Notes: a model not told the origin generated them from the sequence alone. Shown: positions 8,512 through 16,554, numbered from the stretch's first letter. The stretch: DNA of 20,883 bases from Bacteroides sp. CAG:144 (GCA_000434215.1 HF999720.1:1-20883); one strand, 5' to 3'. Numbers and translations are program-made.

Positions 8512-9357
8512 TTATTCGGACATACGCTCCGCATGATAGTGAGCCAACGCTTCTCCGGGAGAAGATAATACCGGTCCGAGATTTACCGACAAAGTATCGG
8601 CAACTTCCCGCAATAAACCGGAATAATGATAAGCAACTGACCCGACACAACATACCGGATACTCCTTATAGGGATATGCAAAAACATTTCGTCGGAAAAA
8701 CGCTTCAAAACGTTTTGCAACAAGTGCCCGCAAATAAATGTCGTCGAGATGCTCTCTTATGAACAGCGAAAACTGCGCGACATACCGATTGGGCAACGGA
8801 CGTCGATAAACAGCTTCCAAAACATCTTCTTTGGAAACGGCATACCGGTCAAAAAAAGCCTTTGCCAGTTCTTCGGGCAACAATCCTTTCATCGCATCGG
8901 ACAACAAGTGTTTTCCCAAATCGCTACCGCTTCCCTCATCACCGAGAATAAATCCCAATGAAGGAGTCTGGAGAATTATATCGCGACCGTCATAAAATCC
9001 CGAATTAGACCCCGTGCCGAGAATAGCCACAATACCGGCTTTATCGCCAAACAAAGCCCGTGCCGCACCTATCAGGTCGCTGTTCACCTCTACCGTATCG
9101 GGGCCTATCACCCGATGCAGTTGCAGGCACAACATCTCTCCGGGCAGACCGATACAACCCGCCCCGTAAAAATAGACATCGGTAATACGCTCGATGGGTA
9201 ATTCTACAAGAACTTCCCGGGTAAGGACACGACGTATTTCTTCTTCCCCGAGAAAATAGGGATTGATACCCGAGGTACGGAATGTACGCTCAATACCCTG
9301 TTTCCCCACCAGCAACCATTCGGTCTTGGTCGATCCGCTATCGGCGATCAATATCAT
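8512..9357 (-). CDS. murK: BadF/BcrA-type N-acetylmuramic acid / N-acetylglucosamine kinase (MurK type)
   Basis: A 281-residue kinase of the ASKHA fold that phosphorylates an amino sugar with ATP. Motifs: phosphate-1 loop ADSGSTKTEW (5-14), the catalytic-aspartate region VNSDLIGAAR (91-100, D94), ILGTGSNSG (112-120) and GDEGSGSDLGK (139-149). Next to a MurT-type symporter and murQ, the best parallel is Tannerella forsythia MurK, which makes MurNAc-6-phosphate; GlcNAc may also be used. The start is the ATG at 9357 giving MILIADSG; the frame also opens with a TTG two codons earlier (9363), which is less likely. A 70-base gap separates it from the SpoIID gene, the only sizeable gap inside the operon. 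The symbol is by context and family, not by a unique motif. Confidence 0.85.
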   Translation of the reverse strand: MILIADSGSTKTEWLLVGKQGIERTFRTSGINPYFLGEEEIRRVLTREVLVELPIERITDVYFYGAGCIGLPGEMLCLQLHRVIGPDTVEVNSDLIGAARALFGDKAGIVAILGTGSNSGFYDGRDIILQTPSLGFILGDEGSGSDLGKHLLSDAMKGLLPEELAKAFFDRYAVSKEDVLEAVYRRPLPNRYVAQFSLFIREHLDDIYLRALVAKRFEAFFRRNVFAYPYKEYPVCCVGSVAYHYSGLLREVADTLSVNLGPVLSSPGEALAHYHAERMSE

Positions 9358-9427
9358 ACACAATGCTTATAATTACGGCGCAAGATAATGATTTTTCCAC
9401 AAACTTTGCCGCACTCCCGCCGGGAAA

Positions 9428-10744
9428 TCAACGATAATAAATATCAAGTTCGGCTACGGGATAATAATGACGAAGTATAGAACGGTAATCATATCCCCGA
9501 TGCGCCATAACAGCCGCACCTATTTGACATAATCCCACACCGTGTCCCCAGCCTGCCCCATCGAAAACAAAATCATCTCCGTCGCGCCGTACAACAAAAG
9601 CCGAGCTATACAAGTGCGAAGAGGATAATATACGTCGAATGTATAGCTCCTTACCGACAATCATTTCACGCCGCGTACCGACAATGCGCAAACGGATTAT
9701 ACGACCCGAAGCACCACGTTCTACCGGCTCGATCGCTGTTATCGTACCGAAATCGATTCCCGAACGATCAGCTACCAATGCCGAAAGGTGCGACCGGGTA
9801 TAGCGAACCTGCCAACGGAAAAAATCGGGTGTTTCCCTATCATAACTGTTGAGCACTTGTGAAAGGACCTCCGCATCGGTCGTATTGCAAAAAACATCGG
9901 GACGACTATCGATAAAATGCTCGGCCTCCTGCTCTACGGTAAGATCCATGACCGATTTATCATCGGGGGCATCATATACCGGCCGGAGATACACATGTGG
10001 CTCTTCTCCCCAGCAAGCATCGAACCTCTCGCTCATACCGCCGCAACATTTCGAAAAGCGGGCATCGCAAACCTCGCCGCCATACATCAATACCTCTCCC
10101 CGGGTAACTTTCACCGCCTCGACCACTTGCGGGGTAGCCACCCGCGTTACACCTTGATAACGCTGGCAGTGATCGTCGGCACAAACATCGAAAAGCAGAT
10201 GATCATCTCTATCATACCATCGGACAATCTCCCCGGCCGAATGCACATCTCCGCACTCTCCTCTCTCACGTACCCTACGCCCGCTAAAACGAGGCAGTTG
10301 CGCCAACAACCAACTGCGGGAAACCACAGCATGGGCTTTCAATAACTCGAGAGAAGATGTCGCACTCATTTCCGAAGATATGACACTGGTAAGGTAATCT
10401 TCGACGGACACTTCGTTGATCGCATAAATTTCCCCCCTGTCGCACACCAAATGCAATATACCGCAAAAAGTCTGACACTCCTGCCGTTGCCAGTGAAAAT
10501 CGATACCAATGGTTACATGTGGCAAATCAAAAAGGGTTTCGGAACTTAATGGAACGAGTCGTAGATCTTCATAATACTCCATACCCAAAATAAAACCTCT
10601 TTTCCCGGTCGAAATCTCCACCCGATACTCTCCGGGAGGAAAAAGGCGACCTTCGGGAGTCGTAAATATTCCGCACAACCGGAAGTCTACCGACTTGCCA
10701 TGCTGAATACCAACCGTAATATGAGGTTCTTCCTGCAAAATCAT
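9428..10744 (-). CDS. SpoIID/LytB-domain protein, predicted cytosolic lytic transglycosylase
   Basis: A 438-residue protein whose core (about 75-438) is the SpoIID/LytB domain, a lytic transglycosylase cutting MurNAc-GlcNAc bonds to anhydroMurNAc ends. The catalytic glutamate is E125 in EDYLTSVISSEMSA, followed by LKAHAVVSRSWLL. H182, C188, H192 and C193 resemble the zinc-binding residues reported for clostridial SpoIID. The C-terminal signature GWGHGVGLCQIGA is at 398-410. Unlike secreted members it begins MILQEEPHITVGI, without signal peptide or membrane anchor, and it has about thirteen cysteines, both suiting the cytosol. Its ATG overlaps the symporter TGA (ATGA), so the two are translationally coupled. 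A cytosolic substrate such as imported muropeptides is inferred. Confidence 0.88.
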   Translation of the reverse strand: MILQEEPHITVGIQHGKSVDFRLCGIFTTPEGRLFPPGEYRVEISTGKRGFILGMEYYEDLRLVPLSSETLFDLPHVTIGIDFHWQRQECQTFCGILHLVCDRGEIYAINEVSVEDYLTSVISSEMSATSSLELLKAHAVVSRSWLLAQLPRFSGRRVRERGECGDVHSAGEIVRWYDRDDHLLFDVCADDHCQRYQGVTRVATPQVVEAVKVTRGEVLMYGGEVCDARFSKCCGGMSERFDACWGEEPHVYLRPVYDAPDDKSVMDLTVEQEAEHFIDSRPDVFCNTTDAEVLSQVLNSYDRETPDFFRWQVRYTRSHLSALVADRSGIDFGTITAIEPVERGASGRIIRLRIVGTRREMIVGKELYIRRILSSSHLYSSAFVVRRDGDDFVFDGAGWGHGVGLCQIGAAVMAHRGYDYRSILRHYYPVAELDIYYR

Positions 10745-12213
10745 TTTTTTACAAAGCCTTTAACAACCGGGCGACCGACAGCCGACAACATCAACCCGAC
10801 AAAGGTTATCAACCCGTTGAGCATCAATAATTCATAACCCATATAGTAACCATAAGCCGCAGCAAGCCACCGTTGCAAAGCATAACATAGCAACGGAGAA
10901 ACAAACGCTATCCCCGGTATATAACGGTCGCGCGGGCTTCCCTTCATAAAAAGTCCGTAGGCAAAAAGCCCCAGCAACGGGCCATACGTATATCCGGCAA
11001 TGGTATAAATCGCATCGATCACGCTGGTATCATTGAGCATTTCGATAACGCACATGATCAAAAAAAAGAGAACCGATATAACGATATGGGCCCGCTTACG
11101 GATAACAATCGCCTCGATCGTCGGCCGACGATCGACCCCCAAAATATCGACACAAAACGACGTAGTCAGCGCCGTCAATGCCGAATCGGCACTCGAAAAT
11201 GCCGCTGCAACTATCCCTATACTGAACAGCAACAATACGCCGAAACCGAGATAATCGGTCGCCATCATCGGCAACAATTCATCGGTTTTTTCGGGCAAGG
11301 CAATCCCTTCCTGTCCGGCAAAAGCCACCAGCAAAATACCCAAAACGAGAAACAACAGATTGACAGGTACAAAAGCCGAACCATAGATATACATATTTTT
11401 CTTAGCCTCCCGTAACGTGCGTATCGACAGATTTTTCTGCATGATATCCTGATCGAGGCCCGGCATGACAATCGTAATAAAAATCCCGCTGAAAAACTGC
11501 TTGAAAAAATTCTGTTTCGTCTGCCAATCGTCAAAGACAAAAATACGATCGATACCACTGCTCCTTACCGTATCTACGACACCCTCGACATCGAGGTGCA
11601 TACGCAACATGAGTTGAATCAGAATAAGCAACAGCGCCCCTATCATGAAAAGGGTCTGTAATGCATCGGTACGCACAATCGTCCGCATTCCGCTACGGTG
11701 TGAATAGAGCCAGATAAGCAAAACAACGGTCAATGCCGTAAGCCAGAAAGGTATATTCCAATCGACCAACACGATGCGCTGTAAAATCAACACGACAAGA
11801 TAAAGACGGGCGGCAGCCCCTATTATCTTGGATATGAAAAAAAACAAAGCTCCGGTTTTATAGGAACAGATTCCGAAACGACGTTCGAGATATGTATATA
11901 TCGATGTGAGTTCGAGGCGATAGTAAAGAGGCAACAGAATCTTGGCGATCACGATATATCCCACGACAAATCCCAAAACCGTCTGCATATAGGTCATATC
12001 TATCGTCAACGGCATACCGGGAACCGAAATAAACGTTACCCCCGAAATAGACGTACCTACCATACCGATAGCCACCAACCACCACGGAGACGATTTCCCG
12101 GCCAGAAAAAAATTTTCATTATCATCGGATTTACCTCCCGAAAAACGCCCGATAAGCAATAATACGGTAAAATAAACCGCTAATATGACAAGTAAAATAA
12201 TTCCGTTATTCAT
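10741..12213 (-). CDS. murT: Sodium:solute symporter, MurT-type MurNAc transporter
   Basis: A 490-residue inner-membrane protein of the SSS family, with about thirteen hydrophobic segments and the sodium-site segment SSADSALTALTTSFCVDIL (340-358). It would import a solute with Na+. The family includes the MurNAc transporter MurT of Tannerella forsythia, and here it heads the unit that also holds a MurK-type kinase and murQ, so MurNAc is the likely cargo; other symporters of this family carry sialic acid or other sugars, so the symbol rests on context. The 85 bases between tonB and its ATG may contain a weak promoter: TTGCTTTG on the minus strand (complement of 12226-12233) is one mismatch from the -7 consensus, ten to fifteen bases before the start. 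Confidence 0.8.
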   Translation of the reverse strand: MNNGIILLVILAVYFTVLLLIGRFSGGKSDDNENFFLAGKSSPWWLVAIGMVGTSISGVTFISVPGMPLTIDMTYMQTVLGFVVGYIVIAKILLPLYYRLELTSIYTYLERRFGICSYKTGALFFFISKIIGAAARLYLVVLILQRIVLVDWNIPFWLTALTVVLLIWLYSHRSGMRTIVRTDALQTLFMIGALLLILIQLMLRMHLDVEGVVDTVRSSGIDRIFVFDDWQTKQNFFKQFFSGIFITIVMPGLDQDIMQKNLSIRTLREAKKNMYIYGSAFVPVNLLFLVLGILLVAFAGQEGIALPEKTDELLPMMATDYLGFGVLLLFSIGIVAAAFSSADSALTALTTSFCVDILGVDRRPTIEAIVIRKRAHIVISVLFFLIMCVIEMLNDTSVIDAIYTIAGYTYGPLLGLFAYGLFMKGSPRDRYIPGIAFVSPLLCYALQRWLAAAYGYYMGYELLMLNGLITFVGLMLSAVGRPVVKGFVKK

Positions 12214-12298
12214 CGCTCATTTTTCCAAAGCAAGACAACTTTTCCCGACAAGGTTCTCGTTCCCGACGAAAAAACGGCTACCCGTCTCACCCCAAATA

Positions 12299-13054
12299 TC
12301 AGTTCTGTTTAAAGTAATAAGTAATAGAACCCCACTGATTCTCATTACCCGAAGACTTATGTTCAAACACAGCCTTCCGTGCGGCGGCTTCGGCACGGCT
12401 GCGAAGCGTAACATTGGAAGCCGCGGTTCCTTTGCTTCCCGAAGGCGTAACATTTGCCTGTACAACCCGTCCTTGCGGGTCGACCAATACTTCCACGACA
12501 ATCGTTCCCTCATCGTTCGTTCCTGCATACTCGGGCTTGGGCAGACGGCCTATCAACCCCCGACCTCCCAAATCGTAATCGCCATAACCGGGAGAACCCG
12601 CCAATGCACCGGACTCGGCCGATCCTTGCGGCGACCCTTTCTTTTCTCCTTTTGCCGCAATACTGTCGGCCACCTTCCCTTTATTCAGCGCATCGGCCCA
12701 TAAATCATCTACTTGTGAAGTTTCGGGCTCGGGTTGAGGCTCGACTTTTTTATCCGACTCTTCCGGTACGACAACCGGCTCGGGTTTCTCGTCATCGAGA
12801 GAAACCGTCTCTTCCATATCCTGCGTAATCACAGGTTCGGGTTCGACCGGCTGCGGATGAGACACCATCGCCATCGGCGTAAAAGTTCCTGCATCGGCAT
12901 CGATAACACCCAATTGCAAAACAACCCCGCCACCGTCATTCTCCCGTATAACAGGAGCCGACAACGTATAAAAAAGCAACAGTAACAGTATGGCGACGTG
13001 GACGACAATCGTTACCGTCAACGCAAACAACCGATTCTTTTTTCCTTCTTCCAC
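12299..13054 (-). CDS. tonB: Energy transducer TonB
   Basis: A 251-residue protein with the TonB layout: a short cytosolic tail, one membrane helix (about 10-33), a Pro/Glu/Val-rich periplasmic spacer (about 65-115) and a C-terminal domain (about 165-251) with GTIVVEVLVDPQGRVV and the ending SITYYFKQN. It transmits proton-motive force from ExbB-ExbD to outer-membrane TonB-dependent receptors. The start is a GTG at 13054: the next ATG would remove the membrane helix, and AAAGGAG lies upstream (complement of 13068-13074). It follows exbD by ten bases. No receptor gene (SusC/SusD-like) is in the window, so the receptors served are not visible. Confidence 0.9.
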   Translation of the reverse strand: MEEGKKNRLFALTVTIVVHVAILLLLLFYTLSAPVIRENDGGGVVLQLGVIDADAGTFTPMAMVSHPQPVEPEPVITQDMEETVSLDDEKPEPVVVPEESDKKVEPQPEPETSQVDDLWADALNKGKVADSIAAKGEKKGSPQGSAESGALAGSPGYGDYDLGGRGLIGRLPKPEYAGTNDEGTIVVEVLVDPQGRVVQANVTPSGSKGTAASNVTLRSRAEAAARKAVFEHKSSGNENQWGSITYYFKQN

Positions 13055-13064
13055 GTCGATTCTA

Positions 13065-13478
13065 TTACTCCTTTACTGGTTGTGTAGCCAACACCATACG
13101 CAACTGATTATCGTTGGCGACATTCAGCACTTTCATTATTTCCCGATAAGGCACACTCTCATCGGCATATAACGCAAAATACATTTCGGGGTCTTGATTC
13201 CGGGCCTCGACCAGATATGACGGCAACTCCTCATACGCCACTTTTACCGCTTTGGCCTTCCCCACCGAAACGTAATAATTGAGCGATGCATCGATGGTAA
13301 CGCGAGCCAACGGTTTCACAGCAGCCTGCTGTTTGCTCTGCGGCAGATTCACTTTTATAGCATTCGGGAAAACAAATGTCGACGTTACCATAAAAAAGAT
13401 AAGCAACAAGAAAATCACATCGGTCATCGACGCCATACTGAAAGAGGCTTCGATACGATTTCTGCGTTTGAGTGCCAT
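13065..13478 (-). CDS. exbD: Biopolymer transport protein ExbD
   Basis: A 137-residue ExbD/TolR family protein, the partner of ExbB in the proton-driven motor of the Ton system. The single membrane helix (about 18-37) contains MTDVIFLLLIFFM with D20, the proton-carrying aspartate equivalent to D25 of E. coli ExbD; a periplasmic domain follows. The ATG is preceded by a strong GGAGG. It sits between exbB (14-base gap) and tonB (10-base gap) as a normal exbB-exbD-tonB set. Confidence 0.95.
   Translation of the reverse strand: MALKRRNRIEASFSMASMTDVIFLLLIFFMVTSTFVFPNAIKVNLPQSKQQAAVKPLARVTIDASLNYYVSVGKAKAVKVAYEELPSYLVEARNQDPEMYFALYADESVPYREIMKVLNVANDNQLRMVLATQPVKE
13068..13074 (-). promoter_or_regulatory. 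Ribosome-binding site supporting the tonB GTG start
   Basis: AAAGGAG on the minus strand, inside the last codons of exbD, ends 13 bases before the GTG at 13054. The spacing is long but it is the only purine-rich site near this rare start codon. Confidence 0.4.
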
Positions 13479-13487
13479 AACGATATT

Positions 13488-13492
13488 CCTCC
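13488..13492 (-). promoter_or_regulatory. Shine-Dalgarno site of exbD
   Basis: GGAGG on the minus strand, directly after the exbB stop codon and nine bases before the exbD ATG at 13478. Such a full site is notable because most genes in this window have no recognisable one. Confidence 0.75.
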
Positions 13493-14206
13493 TTATTTTT
13501 TGTTGGCCGGCTCGTTAAGCAGATCCATAAACTCCATCGTACTGGCTTCGAGCTGATTGACAACCGTATTGACACGCGAAACGAGATAATTATACGCAAA
13601 TAAAGCGATAATACCCACCACAAGACCGGCAACCGTCGTAACCAAAGCCTCGTAAATACCACTCGACAGCGTCGTGATATCGGCCGCCTCACCGGCCGCC
13701 GCCATACTATAAAACGCACTTACCATACCGGTTACCGTTCCCAAGAATCCGAGCATGGGTGCGCCTCCGGCAGTAGTGGCAATCCATGTAAAACGACGTT
13801 CGAGTTTCGCCACTTCGATATTTCCCACATTCTCAATAGCCACCAGCACATCATTCATGGGACGTCCCAACCGGGTAATACCTTTTTCTATGAGACGGGC
13901 CACCGGCGTAGGATTCTTCTTACACAGGTTCAATGCCGATTCTACATCTCCGGCATGAATATAATCTTTGATTCGCTGCATGAAAGTATTGTCTTGACGA
14001 GCAGCATCGCGCAACACCAGTAAACGCTCGACAAATATATAAATCGTTACCAGCGACAACAACACGATAGGAATCATGATGAAACCGCCTTTAAGCGATA
14101 ACGACCAAAGATTCAACGGCGGCACTGCGGCTTGAGCGTCAAGGGCGGCAGCCTGCACCGGTTCCACCATATTGGTCTGAGCCAAAAGAGAAAACAAAAG
14201 AGTCAT
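13493..14206 (-). CDS. exbB: MotA/TolQ/ExbB proton channel protein
   Basis: A 237-residue inner-membrane protein, the pentamer-forming part of the Ton motor. Three membrane helices are seen (about 40-62, 139-161 and 186-208), with the family signature GAPMLGFLGTVTGM at 148-161 and the cytosolic loop between helix 1 and 2. The N-terminal MTLLFSLLAQ followed by an Ala/Pro stretch may be an additional membrane-targeting segment, as in many Bacteroidota ExbB. The frame opens 13 codons earlier with a TTG at 14245 that would overlap pdxJ; the ATG at 14206, 26 bases after the pdxJ stop, is preferred. First of the exbB-exbD-tonB set. Confidence 0.93.
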   Translation of the reverse strand: MTLLFSLLAQTNMVEPVQAAALDAQAAVPPLNLWSLSLKGGFIMIPIVLLSLVTIYIFVERLLVLRDAARQDNTFMQRIKDYIHAGDVESALNLCKKNPTPVARLIEKGITRLGRPMNDVLVAIENVGNIEVAKLERRFTWIATTAGGAPMLGFLGTVTGMVSAFYSMAAAGEAADITTLSSGIYEALVTTVAGLVVGIIALFAYNYLVSRVNTVVNQLEASTMEFMDLLNEPANKK

Positions 14207-14232
14207 GTCAAATATTTTTATTCTAAGAGTAT

Positions 14233-14946
14233 TTATTTCAAGCAATCCAAATAACGTCGAATCGTTTCTTCAAGACCCAAATACAAGGCATCGCAAATCA
14301 GGGCATGACCTATCGATACCTCGTCGATATAGGGAACCTGCTCATGGAAATAACGGAGATTTTCGAGACTGAGATCATGACCGGCGTTCACACCCATACC
14401 CAATTTATGCGCCAGCTTGGCAGCTTCGACAAACGGGGCAACGGCCTTCTCACGATCGGTGGCATAACCCGACGCATAAGGTTCGGTATACAATTCGACA
14501 CGATCAGTACCCGTCTTGGCCGCCCATTCTATCATTTCAAGGTCGGCATCGACAAATATAGAGGTACGTATCCCGGCTTGGATAAAGCGATCGACCGTCT
14601 CGCTGAGGAAATCGAAATTATCACGCGTATTCCACCCTGCATTCGATGTTAAGGCATCTACGGCATCGGGCACCATCGTTACTTGCGCAGGCTTGACCTG
14701 CAAAACAAGATCGATGAATTTACCGATAGGATTTCCCTCGATATTGAACTCGGTATGCAATGCCGGACGCAAAGCATATACATCGGCATAGCGGATATGG
14801 CGTTCATCGGGACGCGGATGCACGGTAATTCCCTGTGCTCCGAAACGCTCGCAATCGAGAGCGACTTTCAATACATCGGGAACAACCCCTCCCCGCGCAT
14901 TGCGCAAGGTAGCGACTTTGTTTACATTTACGCTTAACTGTGTCAT
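14233..14946 (-). CDS. pdxJ: Pyridoxine 5'-phosphate synthase
   Basis: PdxJ condenses 3-amino-2-oxopropyl phosphate with deoxyxylulose 5-phosphate to pyridoxine 5'-phosphate, the closing step of the DXP-dependent vitamin B6 route. The 237-residue TIM barrel starts with the typical [16 protein letters not shown] and shows the active residues H43 ([10 protein letters not shown]), E70 (EFNIEG) and H190 (VNAGHDL). An ATG 15 codons upstream (14991) is in frame, but the family begins at MTQL, so 14946 is used. It is divergent from nadK and leads into exbB with a 26-base gap; this coupling of pdxJ to the Ton genes is common in Bacteroidales and has no obvious metabolic logic. Confidence 0.96.
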   Translation of the reverse strand: MTQLSVNVNKVATLRNARGGVVPDVLKVALDCERFGAQGITVHPRPDERHIRYADVYALRPALHTEFNIEGNPIGKFIDLVLQVKPAQVTMVPDAVDALTSNAGWNTRDNFDFLSETVDRFIQAGIRTSIFVDADLEMIEWAAKTGTDRVELYTEPYASGYATDREKAVAPFVEAAKLAHKLGMGVNAGHDLSLENLRYFHEQVPYIDEVSIGHALICDALYLGLEETIRRYLDCLK

Positions 14947-15022
14947 AAAACAATAATGATTATTCCGTTTTTCGGATTTCGATATAAGCATACAAATTTT
15001 TTTTGTTATTTTTGTACACAGA

Positions 15023-15042
15023 TATTACTTGCAAAAGTAATA
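15023..15042. repeat. Palindrome in the pdxJ/nadK divergent promoter region
   Basis: Perfect 8-base arms TATTACTT (15023-15030) and AAGTAATA (15035-15042) around a GCAA centre. The right half overlaps the predicted pdxJ -7 element and the left half its predicted RNA start, so a bound dimeric regulator would block pdxJ and could also affect nadK. It is not followed by a good T run, so an operator is a better reading than a terminator. The symmetry is seen; the function is inferred. Confidence 0.4.
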
Positions 15043-15062
15043 GTTTTTGTTCAATTCAGAAA
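15032..15062 (-). promoter_or_regulatory. Predicted pdxJ promoter
   Basis: On the minus strand TACTTTTG (complement of 15032-15039) matches TAnnTTTG exactly, and TTTC (complement of 15059-15062) lies 19 bases upstream, one mismatch from TTTG. The RNA would start near 15028, leaving a leader of about 80 bases before the pdxJ ATG. Confidence 0.45.
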
Positions 15063-15125
15063 AAAAACTATCACACATTTGCGTGTTTATTTATAAAATT
15101 TCCACTAATCTACCACTGACGACCC

Positions 15126-15995
15126 ATGAGAATTGCTATTTTCGGAAAATCGTACGCCTCGGGCAAACAAGATGAGATAAATACATTGTTTTCTTCCTTA
15201 CAAAAATATTCTCCCGAACTGCTCGTCGACCGGGAATTTTTGCGGGTCATGCAGGATATGGATATTAGGCTGCCGGAAATAACGGTTCTTTCGGGAAATG
15301 ATTTCTATGCCGACATTTCTTTGAGCTTAGGCGGAGACGGAACTTTTCTGAAAACCGCCGAGCGCATCGGAGACAAATGCATTCCGATTCTGGGCATCAA
15401 CCTCGGACGCATGGGTTTTCTCGCCGATGTACAAAGCAGCGAGACCGAACAAGCCATCGATGAAATCATGGCTGGTCGCTACCATATCGAGGAACGGTCG
15501 CTGTTGCATATCACCGACGGCAGTCGGGCAACATGGCCGTACGCCCTAAATGAAGTCGCCGTATTGAAACTCGACACATCGTCGATGATTACCATACACG
15601 CTTATCTCGACAATACATTCCTGAACACATACCAAGCCGATGGATTACTGGTAGCCACTCCCACCGGATCGACAGGATATTCCCTGAGTGTCGGCGGTCC
15701 CATAGTTGCCCCCAAAGCGTCCAATTTCATTATCACGCCTGTCGCACCGCACAGCCTCAATGTGCGCCCGCTCGTTATCGGCGACGATGCCGAAATCAGG
15801 CTCGTCGCCGAAGGCAGAAACAGACACTTTCTGGTCAGTCTCGATGGACGTTCCGAAGAAAAGACTTCGGGAGAAAGCATTACATTGCGCAAAGCGCCGT
15901 TCCCCATACGGGTTATCAAACGCAACAAGCAACTCTTTACCGACACCCTACGAAAAAAACTCATGTGGGGGGTCGATTTGCGAAGCAACATCTGA
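15126..15995 (+). CDS. nadK: NAD kinase
   Basis: NadK phosphorylates NAD to NADP in the cytosol. The 289-residue protein has the diagnostic LGGDGTFLK (68-76), the conserved NE pair (142-143, ALNEVAV) and the block ADGLLVATPTGSTGYSLSVG (171-190) that binds NAD and forms the active site; lengths and spacing are standard. It is divergent from pdxJ with 179 bases between the ATGs. A TATTTTTG at 15007-15014 fits the -7 consensus on the plus strand but has no -33 partner, so its promoter is not settled. Confidence 0.96.
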   Translation: MRIAIFGKSYASGKQDEINTLFSSLQKYSPELLVDREFLRVMQDMDIRLPEITVLSGNDFYADISLSLGGDGTFLKTAERIGDKCIPILGINLGRMGFLADVQSSETEQAIDEIMAGRYHIEERSLLHITDGSRATWPYALNEVAVLKLDTSSMITIHAYLDNTFLNTYQADGLLVATPTGSTGYSLSVGGPIVAPKASNFIITPVAPHSLNVRPLVIGDDAEIRLVAEGRNRHFLVSLDGRSEEKTSGESITLRKAPFPIRVIKRNKQLFTDTLRKKLMWGVDLRSNI

Positions 15996-16043
15996 ATATA
16001 ACAAACTCTCACAGAGATACATATTTTTTATTTTTAGATCCAA

Positions 16044-16084
16044 AATACTATTTATTTCATTTTATTAACCAAATAAATAGTATT
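16044..16084. repeat. AT-rich 14-base inverted repeat after nadK
   Basis: Perfect arms 16044-16057 and 16071-16084, with a 13-base loop, about 50 bases after the nadK stop. Only one G-C pair is in each arm and there is no following T run, so it is a poor intrinsic terminator. It may still protect or end the nadK transcript, or act as a protein-binding site upstream of the next gene. Confidence 0.5.
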
Positions 16085-16123
16085 ATAGCTGATTTATATC
16101 ATATTTAATTGGTTTGTTTTTAT

Positions 16124-16131
16124 TACTTTTG
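16124..16131 (+). promoter_or_regulatory. Predicted -7 element for the 106-residue protein gene
   Basis: TACTTTTG fits TAnnTTTG exactly and lies 23 bases before the ATG at 16155. No TTTG-like -33 is seen 19-21 bases upstream, so support is partial. Confidence 0.35.
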
Positions 16132-16154
16132 TCATAAAAATAAAAACAAGCCAT

Positions 16155-16475
16155 ATGATGAAAAAACCAAACAAAAAAGAATTAGCCGCCCTACTGCAAA
16201 CCATGATCATACTTGCAGGAAATCGCACCTCTCTCACAAAAGAGAAACACAATCTTATCGAAAGCGTCTGTAAAAAATACGATTTCTATCCCGATATATT
16301 GGAAATAACTTCGGTCGATCCTTATGAAATCTTTTCGACCATAGAGGAAACAGAAATCCGTTTACAGTTTGCCAGCTATCTCATTTATATGACCGGCGCC
16401 TGCCCAGAAAAACTGATCGACGCAACGCATCTGTCCTACTTATCAAAGCTACTTTCCATACTCAGCCAACAATAA
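16155..16475 (+). CDS. Small helical protein of unknown function
   Basis: A 106-residue protein that I do not recognise. It is rich in Leu, Ile, Glu and Lys and predicted by eye to be mostly alpha-helical, with no signal peptide, membrane helix or cysteine pair. The stretch MIILAGNRTSLTKEKHNLIESVCKKYDF faintly recalls TerB-like helical domains, but the acidic metal-binding pattern of that family is not evident, so no function is assigned. Two adjacent ATGs (16155 and 16158) are possible starts. It has its own -7 element and stands between nadK (159-base gap) and the YgjP-like gene (114-base gap), probably as a single-gene unit. Codon use resembles its neighbours, so recent transfer is not indicated. 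Confidence 0.7.
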   Translation: MMKKPNKKELAALLQTMIILAGNRTSLTKEKHNLIESVCKKYDFYPDILEITSVDPYEIFSTIEETEIRLQFASYLIYMTGACPEKLIDATHLSYLSKLLSILSQQ

Positions 16476-16554
16476 ATAAAAAACGTACTCCATCGAAAAA
16501 TTTCTTGTAAAGCCACCTCCCCAAAAACACACAAAAACACATTCGCAGAACATC

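Noticed and set aside
8508..8534. Longer murQ start at 8534
   Set aside because: Would overlap the kinase gene by 23 bases and add residues not typical of MurQ; the ATG at 8507 fits both spacing and family.
12269..12286. Small hairpin with T run between tonB and murT (minus strand ACGG-GTAG-CCGT then T6)
   Set aside because: Only four base pairs in the stem; too weak to call a terminator.
14207..14245. TTG start for exbB at 14245
   Set aside because: Overlaps pdxJ and adds a charged leader; the ATG at 14206 gives the expected hydrophobic N-terminal end.
15007..15014. TATTTTTG as a nadK promoter
   Set aside because: Exact -7 match but no TTTG-like element 19-21 bases upstream, and it sits in a T-rich run where such matches arise by chance.
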